Assembly: GCA_022841345.1 (NCBI GenBank) | Contig: JALHRR010000015.1 | Location: 1-64,000 of the forward strand | DNA from: Saprospiraceae bacterium | Lineage (GTDB): Bacteria > Bacteroidota > Bacteroidia > Chitinophagales > Saprospiraceae | DNA length: 64,000 bases | Direction of reading: 5' to 3' | Part shown: piece after piece, positions 36,170 through 45,405 of the stretch | Numbering within the stretch: the first letter of the stretch is position 1 | Layout: every line of letters starts with the position of its first letter | The notes under the pieces: model-generated | Seen by the model: the letters and a program-made list of their open reading frames with translations, nothing else | What the model was told of the DNA's origin: nothing | Databases searched by the model: none | Program-made: the position numbers and the translations under genes

Positions 36170-38329
36170 TTATTCCTTTACCTTTTTTGTTTTTTCTCTC
36201 TCCCAAAATCGATGTTTACCAATGGCTTTGACAAATGCTTCCGGTGATGTATTAATTTCAATTCCCATTTTTGATCCGGTAGATGAATTTGTGAGATCAA
36301 TTAAATGTCCTGCTTTGATTTTTTTCAGGATCTCAGCTCCAAGCCCATCTGCGGCAATTGGTTTGCAATGCTTAAATGCTTCGTTAATAAAATTTTCTAT
36401 AAGATCCTGCTCCAAATAGTTTTTGGTTTTAATATCACCATTTGGAACATATATTGCATCAAACAATACTGAAGCAACAGTCACAAGGCTATGATCTACG
36501 GCGATCTCTTTGCCATTGGAGCCTTTAATTGTGCCGGGTTTTTGTGCAATTATTTTTGCCTGAGCTCCTGCTATTTCAAGAGCTTTTAACATTGCATTCA
36601 ATGATCCTTCGTCTACACCATTGTCTGTAAGAACTGCTATACATCGGGATTCTATAGAACCGTTTATATTTTTAAGCATGCTGAGCGCTTTTGAATCAGC
36701 AATACTTTGTTTTTTCCGGGTGGGTTCGTATTTATTCTGATCTGCATCCGCCGGTACTCCGTGATTCAAGGGACGCTCAGGCTCAGTAACCTGTATACCA
36801 AGATTAGCGGCCACTGATGCTTCCAGGTTTTTATCTACCCGGGATAGAATCCCTACCATTCGTTCTCTGATATAATGGCGCTCTACTTTACCCAGTTCAA
36901 AAGTGAAGGCATTGATGATATGATTCTGTTCAGGTTCTGTCTGACTATTATAAAAAAGAGTGGCCTGGCTAAAATGATCGGAGAAACTTTCGCTTCGGTC
37001 TCTTATTTTTTTTGCATCGATTCTTTCCTGATAACTCGAAAAACCACCTTCTGAAATTTTGGCTTGAAACGGGCATCCTCCACTGATGGAATTTGGATGA
37101 TAGCTTGTCTTTTCACTATTAATCGTTTGCCTCATATGCCCATCTCTTTGATTGTTCATGACTGGAACAATGGGGCGATTGATCGGAATTTCATGAAAAT
37201 TAGGGCTGCCCAGTCTGGACAATTGTGTGTCAGTATAGGAAAACAACCTTCCTTGTAATAGAGGATCATTTGTAAAATCAATCCCGGGCACCAAATGACC
37301 GGGGTGGAAAGCAATTTGCTCGGTTTCTGCAAAAAAATTGTCAGGATTACGATTCAAAGTCATTTTTCCTATTCTTTGTACCGGTACAATTTCTTCCGGA
37401 ATTAACTTTGTAGGATCCAGAAGATCAAAATCAAATTTATGTTCATCCGCTTCCGGAATCACCTGGATTCCTAAATCCCATTCAGGGAAATGTCCTGTCT
37501 CAATTGCTTCCCACAAATCTCTGCGATGAAAATCAGGATCTTTGCCCGAAATTTGCTGCGCTTCCTCCCAGGCAACTGCATGAGTTCCCAATTTAGGTTT
37601 CCAGTGAAATTTCACGAAGTGCGATTCGCCTTTTTCATTTAAAAATCTGAAAGTGTTGACACCAAATCCCTCCATCATTCTATAACTTCGTGGAATAGCC
37701 CGATCGCTCATGGTCCACATAATCATATGCATACTTTCAGGCATGAGGGAAATAAAATCCCAAAAGGTATCATGAGCTGATGCAGCTTGAGGCATTTCAT
37801 GATGCGGTTCAGGTTTTACAGCATGAACAAGATCAGGAAACTTCATTGCATCTTGTATAAAAAAGACAGGAATATTATTACCCACAAGGTCATAATTCCC
37901 TTCCTCAGTATAAAATTTTACTGCGAATCCTCTGACATCTCTGGCCAAATCTGTAGAACCTCTGTTACCTGCCACAGTAGAAAATCGAACAAATACCGGC
38001 GTTTTTCTGGATGTATCATTAAGGAATTTTGCTTTGGTATATTTTCCGATGGGTTCATACAATTCAAAGACTCCATGAGCACCAGACCCTCTTGCGTGGA
38101 CAATCCTTTCGGGTATTCTCTCATGATCAAAATGCGTAATCTTTTCCCGCAGTATAAAGTCTTCCAGTAATGTTGCTCCTCTTTCACCGGCTTTTAGTGA
38201 ATTTTGATTGTCATTAATTAACAATCCCTGATTGGTGCTGAGAAATTGGCCATCACCATTCTGAGTATTGGTCTGCAGATCACTTACTTTTTTGTTTTCC
38301 TTCGGTTGAGGATTCTGTTTTTTTGCCAT
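36170..38329 (-). CDS. katE: Large-subunit catalase (KatE/HPII type)
   Basis: 719 residues, matching large-subunit catalases, which are longer than the usual 480-500. The core has the distal His78 in RIVHARGSGAHG, the Asn region DLVGNNIPVFFIQDAMKFPD, and RLFSYTDTQLSRLG, which carries the proximal heme Tyr. After residue 570 a flavodoxin-like C-terminal domain typical of HPII is seen (CIAVLTDNGVDEGSLNAMLKALEIAGAQAKI). It degrades hydrogen peroxide in the cytoplasm. It lies 110 bp after the small lipoprotein gene and upstream of the 39-residue gene. In other bacteria HPII is a stationary-phase/general stress enzyme. Confidence 0.95.
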   Translation of the reverse strand: MAKKQNPQPKENKKVSDLQTNTQNGDGQFLSTNQGLLINDNQNSLKAGERGATLLEDFILREKITHFDHERIPERIVHARGSGAHGVFELYEPIGKYTKAKFLNDTSRKTPVFVRFSTVAGNRGSTDLARDVRGFAVKFYTEEGNYDLVGNNIPVFFIQDAMKFPDLVHAVKPEPHHEMPQAASAHDTFWDFISLMPESMHMIMWTMSDRAIPRSYRMMEGFGVNTFRFLNEKGESHFVKFHWKPKLGTHAVAWEEAQQISGKDPDFHRRDLWEAIETGHFPEWDLGIQVIPEADEHKFDFDLLDPTKLIPEEIVPVQRIGKMTLNRNPDNFFAETEQIAFHPGHLVPGIDFTNDPLLQGRLFSYTDTQLSRLGSPNFHEIPINRPIVPVMNNQRDGHMRQTINSEKTSYHPNSISGGCPFQAKISEGGFSSYQERIDAKKIRDRSESFSDHFSQATLFYNSQTEPEQNHIINAFTFELGKVERHYIRERMVGILSRVDKNLEASVAANLGIQVTEPERPLNHGVPADADQNKYEPTRKKQSIADSKALSMLKNINGSIESRCIAVLTDNGVDEGSLNAMLKALEIAGAQAKIIAQKPGTIKGSNGKEIAVDHSLVTVASVLFDAIYVPNGDIKTKNYLEQDLIENFINEAFKHCKPIAADGLGAEILKKIKAGHLIDLTNSSTGSKMGIEINTSPEAFVKAIGKHRFWEREKTKKVKE

Positions 38330-38439
38330 GTTGATATTTTTTGAGACAACAATCTGATGGGCACCTGTTCAAAAACAATTCAATCAAGCGGTGGTGCACT
38401 TTCCCGCGAGCTTAATCAATACAAAAGTTAATGAAATGA

Positions 38440-38613
38440 TTATTTCCTTCTGGAAAATCTGAATATCAGATACAGCACCAGGGCTATAATAGCAATTACG
38501 ATAAACACACCCACTCCAACACCCGCTTGAAAGATACCTTCAATTACTTCGCAGCTTGAAAATGATAATAATATTACAGTTAAAGCCAGTATTGGCATTG
38601 CTTGATTTTTCAT
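38440..38613 (-). CDS. Small lipoprotein with one membrane segment
   Basis: 57 residues from the ATG at 38611-38613. A signal segment ends in lipobox FSSC (Cys at about 21), followed by EVIEGIFQAGVGVG, a second hydrophobic stretch FIVIAIIALVLYLIF and a basic tail RFSRRK. Short proteins of this pattern occur in Bacteroidota stress clusters, and I do not trust any enzymatic name for them. A longer frame up to 38709 overlaps the YciF gene and has no signal pattern, so the internal ATG is preferred. It lies 22 bp after the YciF-like gene. Confidence 0.7.
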   Translation of the reverse strand: MKNQAMPILALTVILLSFSSCEVIEGIFQAGVGVGVFIVIAIIALVLYLIFRFSRRK

Positions 38614-38635
38614 GTTTTCTGTTTTTGTTATGAAC

Positions 38636-39343
38636 TTATTTCGATGCTTTTTTAGGACCTGCAGAGCCCGGTTTTTTTGTTGCTGATCCTGCTGTTTTTC
38701 TGGTGCCATTGGATGACATTTTTGATGCAGCTTTTTTAGTTGAGCTTACATTTTTCGCAGGTTTGGTGGTGGAGCTATCATTATCTTTGGCTTGATGGTT
38801 GATACTCTGTGAAACTTCTGTCAGTTTTTTATCAGCATCATACTCCTGATCCAGGATAGTTTGTAAGATTTTTGCTGCCTCAGTTTCACCAAGGGATTTT
38901 GCAAACGAACATAAAGTACCATAAGAAGCGATCTCATAATGTTCTACCTTTTGTGAAGCTGAAATAATTGCGGCGTCTCTTACATCTCCTTCTTTAGCAG
39001 ATTTCATTATTTCTTCGCCTTCTTTAATCAGGCCTTCCATAGCGACGCATTTCTTAGCCTGCGCCTTCTTGCCAATTGCCTGGAACACTTTCTCAACACT
39101 GGTCACCTGACGTTCTGTGACTTTAAGATGAGCAGTGATTGCAGCTACAAGTTTTTTGGATGTGGCGTTCTGGGCCATTTTGGGAAGCGCTTTTACCAGC
39201 GCTTTTTCAGCTCCGTAAATGTCTTTTAGTTCATCTACGAAAAGATCCCGTAAATCTTTGGCTGCATCTGTTTTGGCTTTTACTGGTTTTTTAGCAGCCG
39301 GCTTTTTTATATTATTCTGTTGAGATTTTGTTGTCTTTTCCAT
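38636..39343 (-). CDS. YciF-like (DUF892) ferritin-like protein with histone-like tails
   Basis: 235 residues. Residues about 29-185 form the DUF892 ferritin-like four-helix domain (LRDLFVDELKDIYGAEKALVKALPKM, then HYEIASYGTLCSFAKSLGE and QTILDQEYDADKKLTEVS). Glu, His and Asp residues in these helices would bind a di-iron or dimanganese site. Both ends carry low-complexity Lys/Ala/Pro/Ser tails: KKPAAKKPVKAKT near 13-25 and a 49-residue C-terminal tail with about a dozen Lys/Arg (KKAASKM, TKKPGSAGPKK). The tails resemble bacterial H1-like histones and could bind DNA, which is inference. It starts the minus-strand group with the lipoprotein and catalase. Confidence 0.9.
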   Translation of the reverse strand: MEKTTKSQQNNIKKPAAKKPVKAKTDAAKDLRDLFVDELKDIYGAEKALVKALPKMAQNATSKKLVAAITAHLKVTERQVTSVEKVFQAIGKKAQAKKCVAMEGLIKEGEEIMKSAKEGDVRDAAIISASQKVEHYEIASYGTLCSFAKSLGETEAAKILQTILDQEYDADKKLTEVSQSINHQAKDNDSSTTKPAKNVSSTKKAASKMSSNGTRKTAGSATKKPGSAGPKKASK

Positions 39344-39605
39344 TATATATGATTTTAAGTGGTTATTTGAACTTTTGCAAAGATGCCGGGAATGAAGGTT
39401 TGTGGTATTACACCTTCCTAATTAATAGTTACAATATTCCTGCAATGGATCCAAAGTAGATCCCGAATATTGAATAAATAAAGCAGCCGGCAGATGTCGT
39501 TACAAGTACCGGCTGGAAGAACAAGATGTGAGAAGTATAATCTTTAATAAATTGGAATAGACCAATTTTTAATTTTCTATTTTGAAGGATAAGGAGAAAG
39601 GATTT

Positions 39606-40244
39606 CTAAGCACTTTCTGCCCCTTGATTTAAGCGGTCATTATTGTCCGAATTTGGTTGAATTTGGTTTTGATCTTCCGGGCTATGTGAACCAATGATTT
39701 TGTCCACTATATAAGGATCACTCAGTGACTTAAAATATGTAGGCGTCAATCCTGTGACTTTTTTAAATTGTGTACAAAAATGCGCAACGCTGCTGTAGTG
39801 AAGAATATAGGAGATTTCTTTCAAGCTTACATTTTCAATAATTAATTCTTTAGCTCGTTCAGTTTTCTGAAGAATAATATATTGCTGAATAGTTGTTCCG
39901 GTTTCTTTTGAGAAGACATTGGAGATAAATGAATATTCATGCTCCAGTTTTTGGCTAATGAATTCCGAATAGTTGGATTCAGGTTTTTCATCAAGATTGT
40001 AAACTGCTTCCCGGATTGCATCTTTGATTTTATGAATGAGCACCGTGGTCTTGTCCTCCAATACTTCAAATCCTATTTCAGCAAGGCTTGCTTTTACCTC
40101 CTCCAGCTGTTCAGTACTTAAAATTTTATCAATTTGAACCTCTCCTAAAGCCACATTTTTAGGCTTCAGACCTATTGTAATCAATTTCTCCTGCACCATT
40201 AATATGCAGCAGTGGCTAACCATATTCTTAATATATAACTTCAT
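39606..40244 (-). CDS. HMA-like domain / AraC-type transcription regulator (second copy)
   Basis: 212 residues. It is built like the protein at 444-1013: an N-terminal ferredoxin-like domain starting MKLYIKNMV and ending EIGFEVLEDK, then an AraC HTH (VSLKEISYILHYSSVAHFCTQFKKVTGLTPTYFK). The metal-type CxxC is changed: the first Cys is Ser10 and the stretch reads SHCC, so classical metal binding is unlikely here. The C-terminal 30 residues are Gln/Asn-rich. It lies upstream of the YciF/catalase block on the same strand, 262 bp away, and is a natural candidate regulator for it. Confidence 0.85.
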   Translation of the reverse strand: MKLYIKNMVSHCCILMVQEKLITIGLKPKNVALGEVQIDKILSTEQLEEVKASLAEIGFEVLEDKTTVLIHKIKDAIREAVYNLDEKPESNYSEFISQKLEHEYSFISNVFSKETGTTIQQYIILQKTERAKELIIENVSLKEISYILHYSSVAHFCTQFKKVTGLTPTYFKSLSDPYIVDKIIGSHSPEDQNQIQPNSDNNDRLNQGAESA

Positions 40245-40511
40245 ATGTATATAATCCTTTCAATACGATAAAGGTATGGAAGTACACATTACAGTCATTA
40301 TATTTATTTTGAATAATATTACATTATTCTTGCTTTGGAGGCAGGCGATTTCTTTGCCTTCAAATTAAGTTGAAAAACGATTTTCTATGGGTGTTAACTC
40401 AAGTGCAGAAATCAGCCCCGTCATAATAATGACATTGAAGAGAATGAAATCCATCCTGAAATGATTTATAGATGGATGGCTATGATGAGCTTAATTCTCA
40501 CATTTAAGAGG

Positions 40512-41132
40512 TCATTTCTGAATTAAGAGTTTGGAGCTGTAAATTCTTGTATCACCAAATAATTTAATCAAGTACATCCCGGCAGGGAATAAGGAAAGAT
40601 CCATCTCATGTATTACTCCTGTATTCAGTCTCTGTCTCATATAAATTTTATTTCCACCGGCGTCGAAAATTTCAATATCCAAACTTTTAACAAACTCAAG
40701 TTCATCCATTTTCAGTTGAAATATTCCATTTTGACTGGGGTTAGGAAAGATTGAAATACTGGGTGGTAATGGGGAAGCTTCAGTGGCTGTAGTTTGAGTT
40801 ACTATTATAATTCCTTTCATGCCGCCTCCTGCATGCGGTTGACAGACATAAAAATGAGTCCCTGCACTCAGGTTCGCCGGCAACACAGTGCCTCCACCAA
40901 AAGAGAGCGCAAATCCACCTGAAAGCGGACTCGTTCCATTTGCATTATATGTAGCCTGAGAAACTTCCACGGCATTATGAATTCCTTCTAAATCGAATAC
41001 CACAGTATCGCCCTGTGCAATTGTTAAATTCATTGGTGAAAAACCAAATCCTGCACTTGTTATTGTCCATGTAGTAGCCCGTGCAGACATTCCAATTGTC
41101 AGAATTAGCACACAAATTGTAAACTTTTTCAT
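40512..41132 (-). CDS. Secreted cupredoxin (plastocyanin-like) with T9SS sorting domain
   Basis: 206 residues from ATG 41130-41132. A signal peptide ends at SARA-T. The blue-copper fold follows: GFSPMNLTIAQGDTVVF and a type 1 copper site readable as His52 (GIHNAVEV), Cys97, His100 and Met105 (YVCQPHAGGGMKG). After residue 120 a type A T9SS sorting domain begins (SIFPNPSQNGIFQLKM) and ends with KLLIQK. It would be an exported electron carrier or copper-binding surface protein. A perfect palindrome lies 43-61 bp upstream at 41175-41193. Confidence 0.9.
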   Translation of the reverse strand: MKKFTICVLILTIGMSARATTWTITSAGFGFSPMNLTIAQGDTVVFDLEGIHNAVEVSQATYNANGTSPLSGGFALSFGGGTVLPANLSAGTHFYVCQPHAGGGMKGIIIVTQTTATEASPLPPSISIFPNPSQNGIFQLKMDELEFVKSLDIEIFDAGGNKIYMRQRLNTGVIHEMDLSLFPAGMYLIKLFGDTRIYSSKLLIQK

Positions 41133-41174
41133 AATCATCTTTTTAGGTTGCGGATTAATTTAATTGACATTTTG

Positions 41175-41193
41175 ATTATTTGATTCAAATAAT
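41175..41193. promoter_or_regulatory. 19-bp perfect palindrome before the cupredoxin gene
   Basis: ATTATTTGA and TCAAATAAT form nine-base arms around one central T, 43 bp upstream of the cupredoxin start. The symmetry and position suggest an operator for a dimeric regulator. No regulator is identified. Confidence 0.4.
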
Positions 41194-41369
41194 TCTTTCC
41201 GGCTCTTCGCATTCAGTGACTATTCCGGAAGGGTATTAATAATGATATTTTCCAATGCAGATGATGCACTCAGAACGTTAATACGTTGTTAAGCAACTCA
41301 GGTCAAGTAAGTAGAAAGAAAATATTTATAAAAAGGAAAATTATTATTTCAAAACCAGCATGGAGTCCA

Positions 41370-42638
41370 TTATTTCCGGATGTATCGGTAGATTAAAAAT
41401 ATGATCACACCTATCCCCATAGTTAACAGGACATCTATAAAATCTGAACCTTTCGAAGTAAAGAGCAAACAAATACAAATGATCATTCCGAGGATAGCTG
41501 AAGCATATCCATACCTTAATTTGAAAACAGGTTCAAATTGTTTAGTAGCGCGTCTGAATTTGATGAGTGCTGCTGAGACTATAAGAAAAATTACTACTTT
41601 ACTGATCACACTTATAGATAGAGCGTATACAAATGTTCCGCTTATTGAAACCAGGATAGTGACAGCTGTGAAAGCAATAAGACTTATGTATGGAACGCCT
41701 GTCCCCGGGTGCTCCTTTGAAAAAGCAACAGGAAAATGACCGTCTTCACTGAATGCGAAAGGTAATCGGGATCCTGCCAGCAAAATAGCATTAAGTGTAC
41801 CTCCAATAGAAATTACAGCGCCGACCGTGATTATTAAGCCTCCTCCGGACCCTAGAAAATGATGTGCTGCATCTGCAATTGGTTTAGAAGAATTTCCTAG
41901 CTGAGGAAAAGTACCAATACATACTATTTGAATCAAAGTATAAAAAATGGCAATAAAGACAGTAGCACTGATGAGTGCAAATGGGATATCCTTTCCGGGA
42001 TTTTTCATCTCACCGGAGTTGATTATTATGCTCTCAAATCCGGTAAACGCAAATACCAGAACTAAAATTACTGCTGCAAAATTATCGAAGTCAGGCATTT
42101 CACTTCTGAAATTAAGAAGTTTGATATCCAGAAAGAACAATCCTGCCACGATGAAAAAGATAAGGGGAATTAATTTTGCAACAGCAAGGAAATTATTGAG
42201 TTTAGAACTGTATTGGACTCCCCGATAATTGATTAAAAACAGAAAAAATATGAATGTTGAAATTGTAATTGATCTTAAAATTCGATTACTGAATACCTCA
42301 TTCAGATATGTTAAGTAGTCTGCCATGATGTTAATCAATGCGGCAAAAGTTGCAATTCTGGACACTAATGCCAACCAACCTAACAGGTATCCCGGGATTT
42401 TTCCAAAAGCCTCAGTCGCATATAAATACGGTCCTCCTGTTTTGTTGAATATACTCGCAACTTCAGAAAAATTCAGAATGATGATGGCTATTAGTGCCGC
42501 ACAAATTAAAATAGCAGGAATACTGAATACTCCGGCCTGATTGTAAATAATTGCCGGTAGACCAAATATTCCTGCTCCTATGATTGAATTTATCATTAAA
42601 AAAAACAAATCCCATCTTGTGATTGCACGTTTGAGCAT
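41370..42638 (-). CDS. APC superfamily amino acid permease
   Basis: 422 residues with about 12 membrane segments. The TM1 break motif GAGIFGLPA (about 22-30) is the substrate-binding signature of APC transporters. FAFTGFESIIINSGEMKNPGKDIP (TM6 and loop) and the Asn-rich turn in TM8 are also typical. Substrate is probably an amino acid or amine; it cannot be fixed from sequence. It lies 86 bp after the TonB-dependent receptor gene on the same strand, so uptake across both membranes by the two proteins is an appealing but unproven idea. Confidence 0.9.
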   Translation of the reverse strand: MLKRAITRWDLFFLMINSIIGAGIFGLPAIIYNQAGVFSIPAILICAALIAIIILNFSEVASIFNKTGGPYLYATEAFGKIPGYLLGWLALVSRIATFAALINIMADYLTYLNEVFSNRILRSITISTFIFFLFLINYRGVQYSSKLNNFLAVAKLIPLIFFIVAGLFFLDIKLLNFRSEMPDFDNFAAVILVLVFAFTGFESIIINSGEMKNPGKDIPFALISATVFIAIFYTLIQIVCIGTFPQLGNSSKPIADAAHHFLGSGGGLIITVGAVISIGGTLNAILLAGSRLPFAFSEDGHFPVAFSKEHPGTGVPYISLIAFTAVTILVSISGTFVYALSISVISKVVIFLIVSAALIKFRRATKQFEPVFKLRYGYASAILGMIICICLLFTSKGSDFIDVLLTMGIGVIIFLIYRYIRK

Positions 42639-42724
42639 GAGTCAATTTTGGGTCAAGCTAATGATTATTGCTAAAAACCCTGCTGCTATATTGAAGTATA
42701 ATTTGAAAGGTGAACTGAATTTCT

Positions 42725-45073
42725 TTAGAAATCAATCTGGAAACTCAATATAGGAGTAAGCCCTGATTGTTCTCTGTAAATCCAGGTATTCAGGTCAGGG
42801 TCATATACCCTGTTCAGTGCATCTATATTCCGGCGATTAGTGACATTCTGAATATCAAGGGCAATCCACCATGCAGACCCTGCATTATTTTTTCTGAATG
42901 CAAGCCTGAGATCCGTTCTGAAATATGCCTGAACCTGTTCACTGAATGCACGCGATTCATCAAGGATAGGGTCAGGGGAATACCTGGAAACCTGTGCTCC
43001 CTCAAGCACCGGAGTCAATCTTTGTCCACCGTTGAATAGTCCTTTTAAGCTCACCGAAAACTGATTGCCATTTTTCAAATTCCATTCTTTTCCCCCCATT
43101 CCTGTAGCTGAAAATCCACTGTCGAAAACAGTAGGAAAGACGCGTCCTGATGCATCCGTATATTCTGAATCAAATACTGATCCTGAAAGCAGAAGAAACA
43201 TTCCTCTGTTAAATGATTTCTCAATGGTTAAGTCGAGCCCAATATTCTGTCCGCTTCCTTCATTGACCAATTCATGTCTGGCAAACCCGTCTATTGTATT
43301 GAGGATACTCCATGAACTACCCGGGGTGGCGGCTACCGGTACATCATACAAAGACTGATGATATGCTTCCAGACGTATTTTCCAATCGAATCCCGGTAAA
43401 AACTCATATCCAAGTACACTGTGAACAGACCGAAGGAAATTAGCATCCCTATTCGCTTCTATGCCATTAATCCTCGTGAAATAGTTGCCTATAGGCAATA
43501 CTTTTGAATGCATCCCCCATGCTGCCATTATTGAATGACTTTCAGAAATTTGATATTTAATTCCCAATCTGGGTTCGATCGCAGTGATATTATTCAAATC
43601 AAAATAAGTAAGATGACCACCGGCATTGATAGTCAATTTTTCAGCAGGCCTGTATCTGAATTGCAGATATGCCTGTGCTGTGTGTGCACTTCCTTCTGCA
43701 TCGACAGGCGTATTTTCCTGGAGGGTCATTCGGAAAAGATCATAGTTGATCCTTGTAAAAATGCCACCGATTTTAAGGCCAACTTTTGAGTTTATTTTTT
43801 TATTCCACACGGATGAAAGAACTATCCTGCACTCTTTATACCGCTCATCATTGAGTAAGTAATCCCGCAGCTCTGAGTCCAATGTATCATTTTGGAAAAG
43901 GATATCCTGACCCATATAAGCGATATTCGTCTTCAGAAACGCATCTTTTCCGGCGGGTAAAAGATACGTGGCACCTACTGCACCCATGTTTGAGTTGAAG
44001 TCCCTTGTGTAATAGTCAGAATAAGATCGCCAATTTTCAATGCCTTCGACTGCATCTTCTCTTTCACGACTCAGACCGCCCATGCCCCATACAGTCAGAT
44101 AACGCTTTTTATCTTTGGAAGGAAAATTAAGATTGAAAGATAAATCCTGAAATGTATTATCCACCCTTGGGCCTACAAGATGTAAACCCAGTTGATTCAA
44201 AATTCCAAGCGTTGAATATCTGTAATTAAGCAAATAGCTGGAACCTTTTTCCTTGTCTATTGGTCCTTCTGTGCTATAGTCCAGACCGAGTAAACCGGCT
44301 CTGAAAGTATGCTGTCTTTCAGATGAGTTTCCTTTTCTGAATTTTATATCAAAAACTCCACTCGTTGCATTGCCATATTCTGCCGGAAAAGCTGCAGTTG
44401 AAAAATCAGAATTGGAGAGCATGCTCACACTGAATATTGTGATGCCCCCTCCGGAATTTCCTCTTCTGGCAAAGTGATTGGGATTGGGTATATCGATTCC
44501 TTCTAATCGCCATAGCATTCCAATTCCGGAGTTTCCTCTGATAATGATATCACTTCGACTGTCTCTTGATGGTTGCACACCGGGGAAGCCCATGACCATG
44601 CGACCCGGGTCATTCGCACTTGCAGCGTAACGCTGGGTTTCTTCTACAGAAAATGAACGGGCAGAAAGAATCGACAATTCATTGAGGGGCTCATTTCCAA
44701 ACTTTTTTGCACTTACCACGACTTCTCCTGTGGCAATTACCGATTCAACGAGTTCAATATTTAAATCAAAAGCCCTTGCAGAATTGAGTATAAATGGGTC
44801 TGACAGAAAACTCCCGTAGCCAATATAAGTACATTCAATTTGAACCCTGCCCACCGGAACACCGGAAATCTCAAATTTTCCATCCAAATCAGTAGTTCCG
44901 CCCAGTTCAGGATCGCTGTTGACAATGATTACGCTCGCTCCAATGAGAGGATCTCTTGTGTCCTTGTCAAATACTACACCTCTGATAATCTGTGTGGGAA
45001 CTTGTGCCCGGAGAATTCCTGTAATGGAAAGAAGTAAAATAAGGCAGTTTAAAGTCAATACTTGTCTTTTCAT
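42725..45073 (-). CDS. TonB-dependent receptor with carboxypeptidase-like regulatory domain
   Basis: About 782 residues from ATG 45071-45073 (MKRQVLTLNCL), with a signal peptide ending RAQ-V. Residues about 32-115 form the carboxypeptidase-D regulatory-like domain (IRGVVFDKDTRDPLIGASVII). A plug domain follows (DIIIRGNSGIGMLWRLEGIDIPNPNHF), then a beta-barrel to the C-terminus (TPILSFQIDF). It is a stand-alone receptor without a SusD partner, so a glycan role is not indicated. It imports an unknown ligand through the outer membrane. Confidence 0.9.
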   Translation of the reverse strand: MKRQVLTLNCLILLLSITGILRAQVPTQIIRGVVFDKDTRDPLIGASVIIVNSDPELGGTTDLDGKFEISGVPVGRVQIECTYIGYGSFLSDPFILNSARAFDLNIELVESVIATGEVVVSAKKFGNEPLNELSILSARSFSVEETQRYAASANDPGRMVMGFPGVQPSRDSRSDIIIRGNSGIGMLWRLEGIDIPNPNHFARRGNSGGGITIFSVSMLSNSDFSTAAFPAEYGNATSGVFDIKFRKGNSSERQHTFRAGLLGLDYSTEGPIDKEKGSSYLLNYRYSTLGILNQLGLHLVGPRVDNTFQDLSFNLNFPSKDKKRYLTVWGMGGLSREREDAVEGIENWRSYSDYYTRDFNSNMGAVGATYLLPAGKDAFLKTNIAYMGQDILFQNDTLDSELRDYLLNDERYKECRIVLSSVWNKKINSKVGLKIGGIFTRINYDLFRMTLQENTPVDAEGSAHTAQAYLQFRYRPAEKLTINAGGHLTYFDLNNITAIEPRLGIKYQISESHSIMAAWGMHSKVLPIGNYFTRINGIEANRDANFLRSVHSVLGYEFLPGFDWKIRLEAYHQSLYDVPVAATPGSSWSILNTIDGFARHELVNEGSGQNIGLDLTIEKSFNRGMFLLLSGSVFDSEYTDASGRVFPTVFDSGFSATGMGGKEWNLKNGNQFSVSLKGLFNGGQRLTPVLEGAQVSRYSPDPILDESRAFSEQVQAYFRTDLRLAFRKNNAGSAWWIALDIQNVTNRRNIDALNRVYDPDLNTWIYREQSGLTPILSFQIDF

Positions 45074-45082
45074 GATTGACAA

Positions 45083-45405
45083 AATTTGAAGTGATTAAAA
45101 ATGACTTCTTTAGTACTTCTTACTGCGATGCTAATGTAACTATTTAATTAATATGCGAAGTTGTTGCAAAGTATATTTTTTCCAACACACTTCAGGCTCT
45201 GAATTATCAATGATGCTGGAGACTTATTTCAGTTAATATACCTCTGCTTGAAATTTGAATTAATTTGAAACTTAAAAATTGCAATCTGATTTTTCAATAA
45301 ATGCTTTTAATTAACAATATGTGATAGCATTTTCTTTATTGATTAAACAGCAACAGCAGCCTTGAAACAAAGCTGCTGTTGTTTAGAACCAAAAATCCAG
45401 TTTTT
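45083..45405. other. Intergenic region between the M12B-like protease and TonB receptor genes
   Basis: A perfect hairpin lies at 45351-45381; see the terminator entry. The rest is AT-rich and should hold the promoter of the TonB receptor, but no clear TAnnTTTG/TTTG pair was found. Confidence 0.5.
45346..45385 (-). terminator. Terminator of the M12B-like protease gene
   Basis: Arms caacagcagc (45351-45360) and gctgctgttg (45372-45381) enclose an 11-nt loop about 25 bp after the stop. On the minus strand it is followed by ctgtttaat, a modest T-run. The stem is strong, but the tail is short. Confidence 0.6.

Noticed and set aside
37787-38170. 127-codon plus-strand frame
   Set aside because: It is antisense to the catalase core, whose own coding is certain.
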